Shown: in pieces, positions 37,858 through 45,546 of the stretch
Layout: every line of letters begins with the position of its first letter
Position numbering within the stretch: the stretch's first letter is position 1
The notes under the pieces: generated by a model
The model's database searches: none
What the model was told of the DNA's origin: nothing
Seen by the model: the letters and a program-made list of their open reading frames with translations, nothing else
Translations under genes and position numbers: made by a program
Assembly: GCA_964441285.1 (NCBI GenBank)
Contig: CAYTUK010000001.1
Coordinates: forward strand, 62,001-126,000
DNA: 64,000 bases
Direction of reading: 5' to 3'
DNA from: S010-25 sp964441285
GTDB taxonomy: Bacteria > Pseudomonadota > Gammaproteobacteria > SZUA-229

Positions 37858-39045
37858 TTGAATACAAATAATCCCGTTGAATTACCTAAGCCAGATTTAA
37901 AGGCGCGCCAGCGCAGTGAACAATTGTCTGTGCGGATAAAGCAGGTTTGTACTGAGCAAGGTGGTTATATTCACTTTTCGGAGTATATGCGGCACGCACT
38001 TTATACCCCTTTGCTCGGTTATTACAGTAGTGGAACACAAAAATTTGGTCAGCAGGGGGATTTTATCACTGCGCCAGAAGTTTCCCCTCTGTTTGCGCAG
38101 TGCCTGGCGCGCCAGGTCGTTGAGATTTTTTCCTGTCTGGACAAGCCCTGTATTCTAGAATTTGGTGCGGGCTCTGGCGTGCTGGCAGTCGATTTATTGC
38201 GGGCACTGGAAACACTGGATGCGCTACCAGAACACTATTATATCCTTGAGTTAAGTGCCGAATTGCAGCGCCAGCAACGGCAATTGCTAACAGAGAAAGT
38301 CGCGCACTTGTATACGCGTGTTACCTGGTTGCAGCAGTTACCAGCACAGCCGTTAAACGGTGTTGTTATTGCTAATGAAGTCCTCGATGCAATGCCGGTA
38401 GAGTGTTTTTCGATGCGCGATGGCGCAGCGCAGACAATGGTGGTTCAACTTAAAGATGGACAGCTCGTACCGGCTTTTATAAAAGCCGGTACGAGCTGTC
38501 AGCAGGCATTACAGCGGATTGAGCAGCGGATTGAGCAGCAGTTGCCGATTAATTATTGCTCGGAGTATAATTCCGCGCTGCAAGCCTGGTTGCAGGGACT
38601 GTATCAAAGCATGGATACGGGTGTCGTGTTGTTAATTGATTATGGTTATCATGCAAAAGAGTATTATCATCCTGACAGAGTTAATGGAACTTTAATGTGT
38701 TATTACCAGCACCGTGCCAACAGTAATGCTTTATGGTATCCGGGGTTGCAGGATATTACCGCCTTTATTGATTTCACTGATGTCGCCTACAGCGCGTTGG
38801 CAGTAGGCTTCTCGGTTTCAGGTTATAATTCACAGGCAGCTTTCCTGTTAGCAAATGGTTTGTCAGATTTACATGCCGAGCAGGTTACTGATAATATTCA
38901 GCAGCAGATTGTTTTGTCGCAGCAGATTAAAACGCTTACTTTGCCCTCTGAAATGGGGGAGCGTTTCAAAGTAATGGCGCTAACAAAAAAATTTGATATG
39001 CCACTCTGTGGTTTTGCATTACAGGATTACAGAAACAGATTATAG
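37858..39045 (+). CDS. MidA/NDUFAF7-type SAM-dependent methyltransferase (DUF185)
   Basis: A 395-residue protein. The N-terminal FSEYMRHALYTPLLGYYSSG and QGDFITAPEVSPLFAQ are hallmarks of the family whose mitochondrial member NDUFAF7 methylates an arginine of a complex I subunit. LEFGAGSGVLAVDLL (about residues 101-115) is the SAM-binding motif I. No ATG precedes this conserved region, so the start is taken as TTG 37858, with weak ribosome-binding support. The bacterial substrate is not established. Codons for about residues 201-215 lie in a perfect 42-bp palindrome (38459-38500), which is unusual for coding DNA. Confidence 0.88.
   Translation: MNTNNPVELPKPDLKARQRSEQLSVRIKQVCTEQGGYIHFSEYMRHALYTPLLGYYSSGTQKFGQQGDFITAPEVSPLFAQCLARQVVEIFSCLDKPCILEFGAGSGVLAVDLLRALETLDALPEHYYILELSAELQRQQRQLLTEKVAHLYTRVTWLQQLPAQPLNGVVIANEVLDAMPVECFSMRDGAAQTMVVQLKDGQLVPAFIKAGTSCQQALQRIEQRIEQQLPINYCSEYNSALQAWLQGLYQSMDTGVVLLIDYGYHAKEYYHPDRVNGTLMCYYQHRANSNALWYPGLQDITAFIDFTDVAYSALAVGFSVSGYNSQAAFLLANGLSDLHAEQVTDNIQQQIVLSQQIKTLTLPSEMGERFKVMALTKKFDMPLCGFALQDYRNRL
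38459..38500. repeat. Perfect 42-bp palindrome inside a coding region
   Basis: Bases 38459-38479 (starts GACAGCTCGTACCGG) are the exact reverse complement of 38480-38500, with no spacer. There is no T-run after it, and it is translated in frame as part of the methyltransferase. Confidence 0.97.
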
Positions 39046-39151
39046 GCGATGGGAAGCAAGACATAGACTATAAAATAAGCTATAAAGTAGGGCATAACTA
39101 TTGTCGCTGGGTTTTACACAAAAATGCCTGGTTAATTTATAAGGAAACAAT

Positions 39152-39946
39152 GTGGACATATTTCATACTGTCGTTTTAGCGCTGGTGCAGGGGTTGACTG
39201 AATTCTTGCCTATTTCCAGTGATGCACACCTTAAACTGATCCCGATATTGACGCATTGGCCACCACAGGGGTTGGCTTTCGAGGTCGCTTTGCATGTGGG
39301 AACACTGGTTGCGGTACTGATTTATTTTCGTCAGGAAATCAGTAAAATGTTTATTGAATGGGTAGGGTCTTTTAAAGGTAAGCATACCAATGATAGCCGC
39401 CTGGCCTGGGGTATTCTGGTTGGAACCATACCGGTTGGTCTGGTGGGTTTAACCTTTAAAAATTATATCGAAAACAACCTGAACACACCGCTGGTTATAG
39501 CAGCAACCGCCATTATTTTTGGTCTGTTACTGGGTTACGCAGATCGAGTGGGTAAACACGAGCATGATGAACACCATATGTCATGGCGGGAAATTATTTT
39601 AATCGGTTGTGCTCAGGCGGTTGCGTTAATTCCAGGTACTTCACGTTCGGGCATTACCATGACTGCCGCATTATTGCTGGGCATGACGCCAAAAGCCTCT
39701 GCTCGATTTTCATTCTTGTTATCTATTCCAGTGATTGTGCTGGCAGGCGGCCTGGAAGCGGCCGATTATCTAACAGTGGCGACGGCCTCGGATATGAAAT
39801 ATATGCTAATTGGTGCGGTGATTTCTGCACTGACAGCTTACGCAACGATACATTTCTTTTTAAAATTACTGGAACGTATCGGTATGATGCCCTTTGTTAT
39901 TTATCGGATAATTCTGGGAATTGTCCTTATCGCTCTATACCTGTAG
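39152..39946 (+). CDS. uppP: Undecaprenyl-diphosphatase
   Basis: Converts undecaprenyl diphosphate to the monophosphate carrier used for peptidoglycan and other envelope polymers. The 264-residue inner-membrane protein has LVQGLTEFLPIS (active-site Glu) near residue 11-22 and PGTSRSGITM near residue 161-170, the two conserved motifs. The usual SSSGH after the first motif is SSDAH here. The start is GTG 39152 with AAGGA 7 bases before it. A VanZ-like gene follows by 13 bases. Confidence 0.93.
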   Translation: MDIFHTVVLALVQGLTEFLPISSDAHLKLIPILTHWPPQGLAFEVALHVGTLVAVLIYFRQEISKMFIEWVGSFKGKHTNDSRLAWGILVGTIPVGLVGLTFKNYIENNLNTPLVIAATAIIFGLLLGYADRVGKHEHDEHHMSWREIILIGCAQAVALIPGTSRSGITMTAALLLGMTPKASARFSFLLSIPVIVLAGGLEAADYLTVATASDMKYMLIGAVISALTAYATIHFFLKLLERIGMMPFVIYRIILGIVLIALYL

Positions 39947-39959
39947 GTTATTACATAAA

Positions 39960-40358
39960 ATGTTTGTTGAACCTTGTCCCCGCTTAAAACTACGTTTTAT
40001 CTGGTTAAGTATTGGTTATGCACTGGTTTTTGTTGTGGTGTATCTGTCTATTACCAGTAATCCAATAAAGAATCTTGGCATTCCTTATCAAGATAAAGTT
40101 TTTCATGCACTGGCTTACTTCGGTTTAATGAGCTGGTTTGTGCAGATATACCATGATAAATTTCAGCGCAATATGATCGCCATCATTTTCTTATCTATGG
40201 GTGTGCTTATGGAATACATTCAGAGTTTTGAGCCAACTCGAATGGCAGATATAAAGGACGTGCTGGCAAATATAGTAGGTGTGGGTCTGGGTTTTCTGCT
40301 GGCACAAACAACGTTAAAAAATGTACTGGTTAAGCTGGAAAAATGGGTTAAATTTTAA
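39960..40358 (+). CDS. VanZ-like membrane protein
   Basis: A 132-residue protein with about four membrane helices. DKVFHALAYFGL (about residues 44-55) and the helix-4 region with FEPTRMADIKDVLANIVGVGLG are typical of VanZ-like proteins, including the conserved D-x-x-x-N. Function is unknown in general; VanZ confers low-level teicoplanin resistance in enterococci, but that cannot be transferred here. I start at ATG 39960, since the longer frame overlaps uppP. Confidence 0.75.
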   Translation: MFVEPCPRLKLRFIWLSIGYALVFVVVYLSITSNPIKNLGIPYQDKVFHALAYFGLMSWFVQIYHDKFQRNMIAIIFLSMGVLMEYIQSFEPTRMADIKDVLANIVGVGLGFLLAQTTLKNVLVKLEKWVKF

Positions 40359-40454
40359 CTTAAAAGTTTTAGTCTGCCTTGCCAAGTTTGAATACAGCCT
40401 GTCGGACAGGGATCGTTTTGTCGATAAATGTTGCTTCCTGAGCAGACTTTTATA

Positions 40455-41171
40455 TCAGTTATTGTTTCCTTCAATATGCCTGATTGTTGCAAGATTGTAG
40501 ATTTTTATCAAATCTTCTTCATCAATGTCAACAAACGTATCAATATGGCTTAAGGCATAAACAAAATCTTCATGATTGATCGGTCCGTATTTTTCAGCTA
40601 CCTGTTCTATTATCACTGGTTCAATGGTTTGTGTTCTTAAATGTAAATGTGCAGGGTAACGTCGCCATTTAAATAACCCATTAAAAACAATAGCAATGAT
40701 TAAAATGGTTATGGTATTAAGTAATACCGGTTTGAACTCGTAACTGTAGCCAAGTTGGTGCAGTTTTTCAGAACCAATAACCGCTGCTAACGCCGTTGCG
40801 CCACCTGGTGGATGGATGCAGCGTGCCAGGTACATTACGCCAATGGAAAGTCCAACACTGGCTGATGCGGCAACGGTGTAATTGGGAATCAGGTGCCAGC
40901 AGGCGACGCCAATAACGGCTGACAAAGCATGGCCGGCAAAGACGTTCCAGGGTTGTGAAAAAAGTGCGTGAGGTGCAGCAAAAAGCAATACTGCGCTGGC
41001 ACCCATTGATGGCACAATAAAAACCGCCAATTGTGGATCAAGTAGCCAGTAACTGGTCATAAATATTGCAAATATGCCAAGAAAACCGCCAACAGTAGAG
41101 AGTATTTTTTCTCTGTAATTCAGTGTATGACGACTGAAGCCAATCAGATTTAAAAAAGCTGTAAAATTCAT
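40455..41171 (-). CDS. HPP-family membrane protein
   Basis: A 238-residue protein with four to five membrane helices and the family motif CIHPPGGATAL near residue 121-131. Related HPP proteins have been linked to nitrite transport in cyanobacteria and plants, but the role here is unknown. The C-terminal 60 residues are soluble and acidic, with no CBS domain pair. It is monocistronic and ends beside the convergent VanZ-like gene. Confidence 0.85.
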   Translation of the reverse strand: MNFTAFLNLIGFSRHTLNYREKILSTVGGFLGIFAIFMTSYWLLDPQLAVFIVPSMGASAVLLFAAPHALFSQPWNVFAGHALSAVIGVACWHLIPNYTVAASASVGLSIGVMYLARCIHPPGGATALAAVIGSEKLHQLGYSYEFKPVLLNTITILIIAIVFNGLFKWRRYPAHLHLRTQTIEPVIIEQVAEKYGPINHEDFVYALSHIDTFVDIDEEDLIKIYNLATIRHIEGNNN

Positions 41172-41425
41172 TAAGCGATCCTTGTTGTTTATATCTAAGC
41201 GTAATGTTGCGATAAGCCGCAGGGGACTTTACCTCTGGTTTATCTTGAAATTGTCCGCTGGGGAAAGTGCTGCGTACTGCCAGAAATGTGTGTTTACTCT
41301 GTTGTGAAATCACCACGAATGGGTGAAAGGTGGATTATAGCCTCTATTCATAAAATTACTGTTTTGCGCCCCGATTCAACAAGGGGCGCTTAACGAAAGC
41401 CTGCGGATTTCTATAACCAGAGAAT

Positions 41426-41752
41426 CTAGCCAGAACTCCATCCGCGTGGTCTTTTCATGCCAGCTATTTTGCATGCCTGTTTCACATAACCGTATGGAAA
41501 AAGATCAAAAAGCTGTTTCTTGGCCTGTTTTTTATCGTATCCTTTCTCTGTTGACAAATAGCCGGTGACGTGGCGAACATCGGGGGCGACCTTGTGTTCT
41601 TTATAATATTCCCGCATAAAATCCAGTATTACCCAGTATGCGTCATTCAGCTCAAGTTCTTCTTCTTTTGCCAGTTCGGTTGCGATATCCTGAGTCCAGT
41701 CATCAGGGTTGATCAAATAGCTTTCATTGTCTCTTAAAGCTAGAATACTCAT
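41426..41752 (-). CDS. DsrC/TusE-family sulfur-carrier protein, single tail cysteine
   Basis: A 108-residue protein. The typical family pattern is present: YLINPDDWTQDIATELA near the N-terminus, an ILDFMREYYKEHKVAPDVR middle, and a C-terminal arm GYVKQACKIAGMKRPRGWSSG. The arm has one Cys (KQAC) and Trp-Ser-Ser-Gly in place of the final Cys found in dissimilatory DsrC, so it cannot form the intramolecular trisulfide. I choose ATG 41752, with GGAG upstream, over the ATG ten codons earlier. It pairs with a cysteine-less paralogue directly upstream. Confidence 0.88.
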   Translation of the reverse strand: MSILALRDNESYLINPDDWTQDIATELAKEEELELNDAYWVILDFMREYYKEHKVAPDVRHVTGYLSTEKGYDKKQAKKQLFDLFPYGYVKQACKIAGMKRPRGWSSG

Positions 41753-41830
41753 TATTTTTATCTCCGTAATAATTTTTCTCATGTTGTCTGCTGTGAAAAT
41801 AACACCAGATAGTTGAAGCGTATCAGGATT

Positions 41831-42472
41831 TTAATGCTCACCTTTGGTGCGTAATAAACCGCCCAGTCGATTGCCCTGCTTCTGCGGGCCGCCATGTGGA
41901 AATAGACTGTGTAAATAGTGATTGCAGTCTTTATCGCAGCCCCATATTTTGCGAAAATGTTTAATCATATCGCGTACTGAGGCCTGTTCCCCATGTTTTT
42001 CGTACCAGTCGCGCTGGTAGCGTATAACTTCCCAGTGCTCCTGCTTCAGTTGCAGGTTTTCATGTTCAGCTTGCTGGCGGGCAAATTCTTCACTCCAGTC
42101 GCCGGGGTCAACCAGATAACCTTCGCTATCAGTCATTATCTCCTGTCCATTGACCATAATTGCACGCGTAGTCATATTGGGGTAGGCGGTATTACCTGAA
42201 GTTGCGGCTGAGGCAGCACCTTCAGAATTATTACCTGTTTCAGTGAGATTCCATAGCTCAATATCTATCTCGCCATCAAGCCGTCCCTGGTAGCGCTCAA
42301 CACCGTTAACCAGGATTTTTCCACTGCTAGATGGGATGTCGAAGCAGATTTTGCCTTCGCGGTCAGTGGGCGTCGGTCCAATGTGCTGGTTAGTGCCATC
42401 AAGTATCAGCTCCACGGGGGTTCGTTTTAATGGTAAATGACTGAATTTCATTGCGACACTAATACAAATCAT
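41831..42472 (-). CDS. DsrC/TusE-like protein with N-terminal extension and no tail cysteine
   Basis: A 213-residue protein. Residues about 105-213 are a DsrC/TusE domain (YLVDPGDWSEEFARQQAE, then VIRYQRDWYEKHGEQASVRDM, then SLFPHGGPQKQGNRLGG). The arm position that is KQAC in the neighbour is KQGN here, so the sulfur-accepting Cys is lost; the only Cys pair (GCDKDC) is earlier and may play another role. Residues 1-100 form an unrelated beta-rich extension with a Gly/Ala/Ser linker. Loss of tail cysteines suggests a regulatory rather than carrier role. It shares an operon with the next gene and is divergent from a LysR regulator. Confidence 0.8.
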   Translation of the reverse strand: MICISVAMKFSHLPLKRTPVELILDGTNQHIGPTPTDREGKICFDIPSSSGKILVNGVERYQGRLDGEIDIELWNLTETGNNSEGAASAATSGNTAYPNMTTRAIMVNGQEIMTDSEGYLVDPGDWSEEFARQQAEHENLQLKQEHWEVIRYQRDWYEKHGEQASVRDMIKHFRKIWGCDKDCNHYLHSLFPHGGPQKQGNRLGGLLRTKGEH

Positions 42473-42672
42473 AATGCTTTAACCTTATGTCAAAATAGTT
42501 GTTTACAGGGCACAAGTGATCAAAATTACTTATACCGGCTCCGATTTTGCGGCCTTATCGATGGTATGACAAGCTCCCATTGTTGATAGTGTGCGAGTTA
42601 AAGCAGGCTCTGTTTCTCTGTCCTGAGTGACGGATGACGATAATCTTGCCGCTTGGTAATATCATGGCGCTA

Positions 42673-42696
42673 CTATATAAGCATTGCTTTATATAA
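42673..42696. promoter_or_regulatory. Possible LysR-type operator
   Basis: CTATATAAGCATTGCTTTATATAA is an imperfect A/T-rich palindrome just upstream of the LysR gene start and 200 bases from the divergent DsrC-like gene. LysR regulators typically bind such T-N11-A sites. This is weak positional evidence only. Confidence 0.35.
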
Positions 42697-42747
42697 GGCA
42701 AACGATTTTTATTGGACATTTGTATCGAAATGTTCGATATTAAAGAG

Positions 42748-43623
42748 ATGGATATGAATCAGGTTAGAACTTTTCTTGCCGTTGCCGCCAATGGCAGCTT
42801 TCTTGCCGCTGCATCGCGCCTGTATGTGACGCAATCGACCGTAAGTAGCCGCATACAGGGGCTTGAAGCGTACTTGGGTGCCACTTTGTTTGTACGTAAC
42901 CGCTCAGGTGCGACATTAACGCCTGCAGGGCAGCGCTTTGTCCATCATGCCAAAAATTTTATTTTGACTCTGGAGCAGGCTCGACATGATGTGGGTTTGC
43001 CCAGTCGTTATCGTGCCAGTATTATTATTGGGGCACGTATTGCGCTGTGGGAGGTTTTTTTACCTCGCTGGGTCGGTGATATGCGCCGGACATCGCCGGA
43101 TATTTCAATTCGAAGTGAAATTGGTTTTGAAGAGGATCTCATGCGTCGTGTAATAGAGGGGACTATGGATGTTGCGCTGATGTATACGCCACAACATAGC
43201 TCGGGCATTCATGTGCAGCATCTGTTTGATGAAACTTTGGTCCTGCTTACCACTAACCCGGAAAAACCCTGGCCGAATGAAGATTACATTTATGTGGACT
43301 GGGGGGCGGCCTTCTATGCGCAGCATAGCAGTCATTACCCTGATCTGGAGCGCCCGGCGCAGGTGGTTAATATTGGCTGGCTTGGAGTGCAAGTTGTTAT
43401 TAGTAATGGCGGTTCCTGCTTTGTACCGATACGAATGGCCGAACCATTAATTCGTGCCGGGCAGTTATTCCATATGCCAGATAGTCCGCAGTTTAAGCTA
43501 CCGACCTACATGGTTTATTCGCTTAATAGTGATTCCATTGTGCTCGAACAGGTACTTGACAGCTTGCGTGTACAGGCCGCCATTGAGCAGAAAAAGGCCC
43601 TGGCAGGCGGGGTTTTATTGTAG
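42748..43623 (+). CDS. LysR-family transcriptional regulator
   Basis: The product is about 291 residues from ATG 42748. The helix-turn-helix reads FLAVAANGSFLAAASRLYVTQSTVSSRIQGLE, giving the A-A-x-x-L-x-x-x-Q-x-x-V-S family signature, followed by LFVRNRSGATLTPAGQRF. An effector domain follows. The in-frame TTG 42712 and ATG 42730 are possible earlier starts, but homologues begin near MNQVRTF. It is divergent from the two DsrC-like genes, so it could regulate them or itself. The effector is unknown. Confidence 0.9.
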   Translation: MDMNQVRTFLAVAANGSFLAAASRLYVTQSTVSSRIQGLEAYLGATLFVRNRSGATLTPAGQRFVHHAKNFILTLEQARHDVGLPSRYRASIIIGARIALWEVFLPRWVGDMRRTSPDISIRSEIGFEEDLMRRVIEGTMDVALMYTPQHSSGIHVQHLFDETLVLLTTNPEKPWPNEDYIYVDWGAAFYAQHSSHYPDLERPAQVVNIGWLGVQVVISNGGSCFVPIRMAEPLIRAGQLFHMPDSPQFKLPTYMVYSLNSDSIVLEQVLDSLRVQAAIEQKKALAGGVLL

Positions 43624-43675
43624 TGGCGATTTGAACTCTCTGTAGTTCGATGCTTCGCCATGGGTAATAATTTGC

Positions 43676-43831
43676 TTACTTGATTTTGGACTCTTTATAT
43701 ATTACATGTTTACGCACAACTGGATCAAACTTTTTGATCTCCAGCTTTCCTGGCATGGTCCGCTTATTTTTTGTTGTGGTGTAATAATGCCCTGTTTTGG
43801 CACTTGAAACCAGTTTAATCTTGTCTCTCAT
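43676..43831 (-). CDS. rpmG: 50S ribosomal protein L33
   Basis: A 51-residue ribosomal protein of the large subunit. It has the typical sequence MRDKIKLVSSA, the TGHYYTTTKNKR stretch, and PGKLEIKKFDPVVRKHV. AGGA lies ahead of ATG 43831. The cysteines of the zinc-binding form are absent, so this is the C-minus type. It follows rpmB by 73 bases in the usual L28-L33 pair. Confidence 0.95.
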   Translation of the reverse strand: MRDKIKLVSSAKTGHYYTTTKNKRTMPGKLEIKKFDPVVRKHVIYKESKIK

Positions 43832-43904
43832 ATCACTATTCCTGCTATTGAGTCTGAATCTTACCTGATCGAATATGGTATTGTTGACACTGTTTCAGAC
43901 GGGG

Positions 43905-44141
43905 TTAAATCTTCTCGCCGCGAGCGCGCATTTCAGCTAAAACGGGGTCAATGCCTTTTTTATCAATAATACGCATTCCACTGGCGGTCAGGCGCAGTTT
44001 AATGTGGCGGTTTTCACTTTCCACCCAGTAGCGGTGGGTATGTAAATTAGGCAAGAAACGGCGGCGTGTCTTGTTATGAGCATGAGAAACGTTGTTACCT
44101 GCAACAGGACGTTTTCCGGTTACCTGACATACTCTGGACAT
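43905..44141 (-). CDS. rpmB: 50S ribosomal protein L28
   Basis: A 78-residue large-subunit protein. It begins MSRVCQVTGKRPVAGNNVSHAHNKTRRRFLPNLH in short recognisable blocks, followed by RFWV-like YWVESENRHIKLRLTASGMRIIDKKGID. GGAG lies 9 bases before the ATG. A hairpin followed by seven Ts immediately precedes that ribosome-binding site, suggesting attenuation of the operon. Confidence 0.97.
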   Translation of the reverse strand: MSRVCQVTGKRPVAGNNVSHAHNKTRRRFLPNLHTHRYWVESENRHIKLRLTASGMRIIDKKGIDPVLAEMRARGEKI

Positions 44142-44152
44142 GGCTATACTCC

Positions 44153-44185
44153 AAAAAAAGACCCAGTATCCATTGAAACTGAGTC
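44153..44185 (-). terminator. Leader terminator-like hairpin in front of rpmB
   Basis: Read on the minus strand, GACTCAGT (44185-44178) pairs with ACTGGGTC (44167-44160) with one G-U pair and a 10-base loop, followed by TTTTTTT (44159-44153) and then the rpmB ribosome-binding site. No minus-strand gene lies upstream within the folB-rpmB gap, so it would act in the rpmB leader itself. Confidence 0.6.
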
Positions 44186-44204
44186 ACTAAAAAATGAGCC
44201 GATT

Positions 44205-44234
44205 ATTGTAACGAAAATCAAGACGCGTGACAAG
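44205..44234 (-). promoter_or_regulatory. Predicted sigma-70-type promoter for rpmB-rpmG
   Basis: On the minus strand the -35 is TTGTCA (44234-44229), the spacer is 18 bases and the -10 is TACAAT (44210-44205). It places the transcript start just before the leader hairpin. Confidence 0.55.
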
Positions 44235-44338
44235 TCGCCCTATACTTATTTTTGCGGGTAATTAGAGTGAGAAACAGGGCGCAGATAAGCGAATTTGTTC
44301 TGTATAATAGGCTACAAATTTAAAAATGGCTTGAATTT

Positions 44339-44698
44339 ATGACAACAGACATCGTTTTTATCGAAGATTTACGCATCGAGACTATCATTGGCATCTATGA
44401 CTGGGAGCGCACCGTAAAACAGACCATTGCACTGGATATTGAAATGGCGGCTGATAATGTAACAGCCGCGTGTAGTGAAGATATAGCGGATGCTTTGAAC
44501 TATAAGGCGGTGGCTAAACGGATGATTGCCTTTACCGAAGAAAGTCAGTTCCAGTTAGTGGAAACGCTGGCAGAAAGGTTGGCAGAAATTATTCTGCATG
44601 AATTTAATGTACCCAGGGTGCGGTTAAAATTGAGTAAACTGGGTGCGGTGACGGGATCACGTTCAGTGGGTGTCATTATTGAGCGCAGTCAGGACTAG
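44339..44698 (+). CDS. folB: Dihydroneopterin aldolase
   Basis: Splits dihydroneopterin to hydroxymethyl-dihydropterin and glycolaldehyde in folate synthesis. The 119-residue product shows the family: FIEDLRIETIIGIYDWERTVKQ with the catalytic-region Glu, then DALNYKAVAKRM and QFQLVETLAERLAEIIL, and a C-terminal KLSKLGAVTGSRSVGVIIER with the conserved Lys. TATAAT at 44303-44308 is a plausible -10. folK follows after 11 bases, so the two consecutive pathway steps are co-expressed. Confidence 0.95.
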   Translation: MTTDIVFIEDLRIETIIGIYDWERTVKQTIALDIEMAADNVTAACSEDIADALNYKAVAKRMIAFTEESQFQLVETLAERLAEIILHEFNVPRVRLKLSKLGAVTGSRSVGVIIERSQD

Positions 44699-44709
44699 CA
44701 CTGGAGTCG

Positions 44710-45201
44710 ATGATGTCTAAAATCTATATCAGTCTGGGCAGTAACATTAATCGTGAAGCGAATGTGCGCTCAGGTGTGGCAGCACTAACTCAGATATTTG
44801 GTGAACTTGAACTGTCATCGGTCTTTGAAAGTGAAGCAGTGGGTTTTGTTGGTGATGCTTTTTATAATATGGTTATTGCCTGCGAGGTTAGTGAGAAGGT
44901 ACATCAGATTAATCAGAAATTAGGTAACATTGAAAATACGCATGGGCGCGAGCGTGGTCGACACAAATTCTCCTCGCGTAGTTTGGATCTGGATTTATTG
45001 TTATATGATGATTTGATTCTTGATGAACCAGAGCTGGTATTACCACGGGTTGAAATATTGAAAAATGCATTTGTGTTATGGCCTTTGGCAGAAATAGCCT
45101 CAGATTTAAAACATCCGCAGACACACAAAACCTACATGGAACACTGGAATGAATTTGACAAATTAAAAGAAAAGCTGCAACCAGTGGCATTTGGTTTTTG
45201 A
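44710..45201 (+). CDS. folK: 2-amino-4-hydroxy-6-hydroxymethyldihydropteridine pyrophosphokinase
   Basis: Transfers pyrophosphate from ATP to hydroxymethyl-dihydropterin, the step after FolB. The 163-residue product has YISLGSNINREANVRSGV at the N-terminus and RGRHKFSSRSLDLDLLLYDD (about residues 79-98), matching the R-x-x-R-x-L-D-L-D-L-L signature, followed by LVLPRVEILKNAFVLWPL. The start is ATG 44710 or 44713, with CTGGAG upstream. Confidence 0.94.
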   Translation: MMSKIYISLGSNINREANVRSGVAALTQIFGELELSSVFESEAVGFVGDAFYNMVIACEVSEKVHQINQKLGNIENTHGRERGRHKFSSRSLDLDLLLYDDLILDEPELVLPRVEILKNAFVLWPLAEIASDLKHPQTHKTYMEHWNEFDKLKEKLQPVAFGF

Positions 45202-45228
45202 TATTAACCTATCTTGAGGAATAAACCA

Positions 45229-45483
45229 GTGACTGATGCTTCGATACCCTGCGATATGTATGTGGACATTAACGGCCTGGATTGTGCTGTGCCATTTTCA
45301 AAGTTGTCACAGGCACTGGATAAACTTGAGGCCGGTAAAACACTAATGGCTGTTTCTTATAAACAGGCATTGCAAAAAGAGATACCCGCTTTTTGTCGGC
45401 AGAAAAAGTTAACCCTGGTTGATCAGGGCGCAATGGATGGGCAGCTTTATTTTTTAATACGTAAATCACTGTCATCCCGTTAA
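45229..45483 (+). CDS. TusA/SirA-like small sulfur-carrier-related protein (Cys-Ala-Val-Pro variant)
   Basis: An 84-residue protein from GTG 45229, which has GAGGA 8 bases upstream; the in-frame TTG 45214 lies before that site. The pattern DINGLDCAVPFSKLSQALDKLEAGKTL matches the TusA fold, in which a Cys-Pro-x-Pro motif starts helix 1. Here the motif is Cys-Ala-Val-Pro, keeping the Cys but losing the first Pro. Function as a sulfur carrier is plausible but unproven. It follows folK by 27 bases, and the two DsrC-like genes lie 3 kb away. Confidence 0.65.
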   Translation: MTDASIPCDMYVDINGLDCAVPFSKLSQALDKLEAGKTLMAVSYKQALQKEIPAFCRQKKLTLVDQGAMDGQLYFLIRKSLSSR

Positions 45484-45546
45484 CGATTAGTTCATGTCAG
45501 CATGTATTGGCATAAATAACTTATTCTTATACAATATTTACACATA

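Noticed and set aside
38459..38500. The 42-bp palindrome as a terminator
   Set aside because: It lies in the middle of an intact coding frame and has no T-run on either side.
40366..40450. Possible further repeat copy after the VanZ-like gene
   Set aside because: AGTCTGC and GCAGACT flank a small hairpin (CCTGTC-G-GACAGG), but the diagnostic ends and core of the repeat family are absent. It may only be a bidirectional terminator-like structure.
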